The position numbers and the translations under genes are program-made. A DNA stretch of 6,965 nt from Rhodospirillales bacterium (GTDB lineage: Bacteria > Pseudomonadota > Alphaproteobacteria > UBA828): assembly GCA_026712885.1 (NCBI GenBank), contig JAPOPO010000328.1, forward strand, positions 1 through 6,965, written 5' to 3'. Below, one piece after another: positions 5,638 through 6,965 of the stretch. How positions within the stretch are numbered: the stretch's first letter is position 1; every line of letters starts with the position of its first letter. The notes below the pieces were generated by a model. That model was given only the letters and a program-made list of their open reading frames with translations, did no database searches and was not told the DNA's origin.

Positions 5638-6387
5638 TCAGTGCTCGCCGCCGAGATAGATGCTGACCACTTGTTCGTTCGCGCGAATCTCGTCGGGGGT
5701 GCCGGAGACCAGGAGCGCGCCGTGGTGCATGACGAAGAGGTACTCGCAGACGTCCATGACCACCTCCATGTTGTGGTCGATCAGGAGGATGGTGAGGCCG
5801 CCGCGCTGGCATTCGCGCAGGTGCTCGATCAGGTCGAAGGACTCCTCGCGGCTGAAGCCCGCGAAGGGCTCGTCGAGCAGGAGCACCTTGGGCCCGAGCG
5901 CCAGGGCCTGGGCGATCTCGGCGCGCCGGCGCATCAGGTGGCTGAGATCGGTCGGCAGGTCGGCGCGGACCGCGCCCAGCTCGAAGAACTCGAGCAAGGC
6001 ATCGGTACGCGAATCCTCGTCGCCGCTGCAGCCGGGATAGCTCAGGTCGCGGCCGCCGTGCCGGCCACCCCAGATCATCGCCGTCCTGATGTTCTCCTCC
6101 ACCGATTCCTCGGTGAAGAGGCGGTTCTTCTGATAGGTGCGGCTGAGGCCGCTGCGCGCGACCCTGTAGGACGGCAGGCGGTGGATCGGCTTCGAGTCCA
6201 GCGTCACCGTGCCGGTATCGGGCGTCGCATGCTTGGTGACGAGGTTGACGAAGGTGGTCTTGCCGGCGCCGTTGGGCCCGATCAGGCCGACCAGCGCGCC
6301 GCGCGGCACGTCGAAGCTCACGTCGCGCACGGCCTCGACGCCGCCGAAGCGCTTGCTCAGGTTGCGGACCTCGAGGATGGCGTCCAT
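5638..6387 (-). CDS. livG: LivG-type ABC transporter ATP-binding protein with atypical signature motif
   Basis: This 249-residue ATPase is of the LivG class. Walker A is G-P-N-G-A-G-K-T at 37-44, the Q-loop lies in L-S-R-T-Y-Q86, Walker B is V-L-L-L-D-E173-P-F-A-G, and the switch histidine is H205 in I-D-H-N-M. The signature, normally L-S-Y-G-Q in LivG, is L-S-H-L-M at 148-152, followed by R-R-R-A-E-I-A-Q-A-L. Both the Gly and the Gln are lost, although the rest of the helix fits. Since this signature closes the ATP site made with LivF Walker A, that site may be weak, while the other site looks canonical. It starts 6 nt after the livM-like stop, with no strong ribosome binding site, and ends one base before the livF start. 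It should form a heterodimer with LivF under a LivH/LivM membrane pair, of which only LivM is visible. Confidence 0.91.
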   Translation of the reverse strand: MDAILEVRNLSKRFGGVEAVRDVSFDVPRGALVGLIGPNGAGKTTFVNLVTKHATPDTGTVTLDSKPIHRLPSYRVARSGLSRTYQKNRLFTEESVEENIRTAMIWGGRHGGRDLSYPGCSGDEDSRTDALLEFFELGAVRADLPTDLSHLMRRRAEIAQALALGPKVLLLDEPFAGFSREESFDLIEHLRECQRGGLTILLIDHNMEVVMDVCEYLFVMHHGALLVSGTPDEIRANEQVVSIYLGGEH

Positions 6388-6393
6388 CGGCCG

Positions 6394-6965
6394 CTACCGT
6401 CCCCTCGGTGCGGCGCCGAGCGCATCGGCCACTCTCTGCCTGATGCCGACGGAGTCGAGGGCGAAGTGCCAGAGCAGATTGGCGCCGCCCCAGAGGCCCC
6501 CGCGGAAGAACAGGACCGTCACCACGATCAGGCCGCCGAGGACGATCTGGTTCCACTTGCCGAAATCCTGGATGAACTGATCGAGGACGACCAGGAAGAC
6601 GACCCCGATGGCGGGCCCCAACAGCGTGCCCGAGCCGCCGATGATGACGTAGATCACGTACTGGAAGGAGCTCCATATCGTGAACGAGCTCGGATCGATG
6701 GCGATCTGCATCGAGGCGTAAAGCGCGCCGGAAAGTGCCGCGAAGCCGGCGGCGAAGACGAAGACAAGCTGCTTGTAGCGGAAGACGTCTAGGCCACGTG
6801 CGGCAGCCAGGTCCTCGTCCTGGCGGATCGCGCTTAGAGCGCGCCCCACGTGCCCGCGGGTGAGCCACCACGAGGAGAACGCCGCGATCACGAGGAAGAA
6901 GAGCACCACGATGAGGAAGCGCGCATTGGTGACGAAGGCGTAGTCGCCGAGCGCCGGCCTCGGGA
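6394..6965 (-). CDS. livM: LivM-type ABC transporter permease, 5' end outside the window
   Basis: The last 189 residues of a LivM-like inner-membrane permease are present; the frame stays open to the right edge of the window. The cytoplasmic coupling segment L-T-R-G-H-V-G-R-A-L-S-A-I-R-Q-D-E is followed by A-A-A-R-G-L-D-V-F-R-Y-K, the EAA-like loop of the LivH/LivM family that contacts the ATPases. Hydrophobic segments lie before it (F-L-I-V-V-L-F-F-L-V-I), directly after it (L-V-F-V-F-A-A-G-F-A-A-L) and further on (Y-V-I-Y-V-I-I-G-G-S-G-T-L-L-G-P). A final one is near I-V-L-G-G-L-I-V-V-T-V-L. The true start is upstream; a GTG at 6909 lies mid-membrane helix and is not the start. LivH and the periplasmic binding protein, if present, must lie beyond the right edge. 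Confidence 0.9.
   Translation of the reverse strand, partial: PRPALGDYAFVTNARFLIVVLFFLVIAAFSSWWLTRGHVGRALSAIRQDEDLAAARGLDVFRYKQLVFVFAAGFAALSGALYASMQIAIDPSSFTIWSSFQYVIYVIIGGSGTLLGPAIGVVFLVVLDQFIQDFGKWNQIVLGGLIVVTVLFFRGGLWGGANLLWHFALDSVGIRQRVADALGAAPRGR

Noticed and set aside
5641..6792. A 383-codon open frame on the plus strand opposite livG and part of livM
   Set aside because: It is antisense to clear Walker A/B-bearing genes and has no domain of its own; a GC-driven shadow. The same applies to the 418-codon minus-strand frame over 5615-6871.

Overview
This GC-rich window, dense with genes and short spacers, looks like the chromosome of a free-living proteobacterium, most likely an alphaproteobacterium. 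The indicators are a Tat-exported enzyme, a periplasmic c-type di-haem peroxidase, a LivM/LivG/LivF-type ABC transporter and an IS21-type transposase relic. The taxonomic call is an inference from gene content and composition only.

Left part (1-223): no intact gene. It holds a 44-codon relic of the start of an IS21-family IstA transposase, broken soon after its N-terminal helix region, directly in front of the first operon.

Centre-left, plus strand (224-3337): a tight run of four genes. They encode a Tat-signal amidohydrolase, a small Trp-rich secreted YtkA/FixH-like protein with an MP-x-HxHGM motif, a MauG/CcpA-type di-haem peroxidase with two CXXCH motifs, and a carboxymuconolactone decarboxylase (CMD)/AhpD-like protein. 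The first three are separated by 2 nt and by a GTGA stop/start overlap, so they are very probably co-translated and act in the periplasm. The small protein and the peroxidase resemble in layout the MbnP/MbnH pairs, in which a di-haem enzyme oxidises a tryptophan of a copper-binding partner.

Right part, minus strand (6965 down to 3307): the 3' end of an operon that enters from the right. It carries a LivM-like permease (5' end outside the window), the ATPases LivG and LivF, and then two tandem, diverged acetoacetate-decarboxylase (ADC) family proteins. LivG has an unusual ABC signature (LSHLM). The first-translated ADC paralogue keeps the Schiff-base Lys-Lys pair but has glycine where clostridial ADC has Glu76; the second keeps both. 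A cytosolic pathway acting on an imported carboxylated compound is the natural reading, but the substrate cannot be read from the sequence.

The two operons converge and their last genes overlap tail-to-tail by 31 nt. No tRNA, rRNA, CRISPR array or convincing rho-independent terminator was seen. The promoter of the minus-strand operon lies outside the window, and no confident promoter was found for the plus-strand operon.
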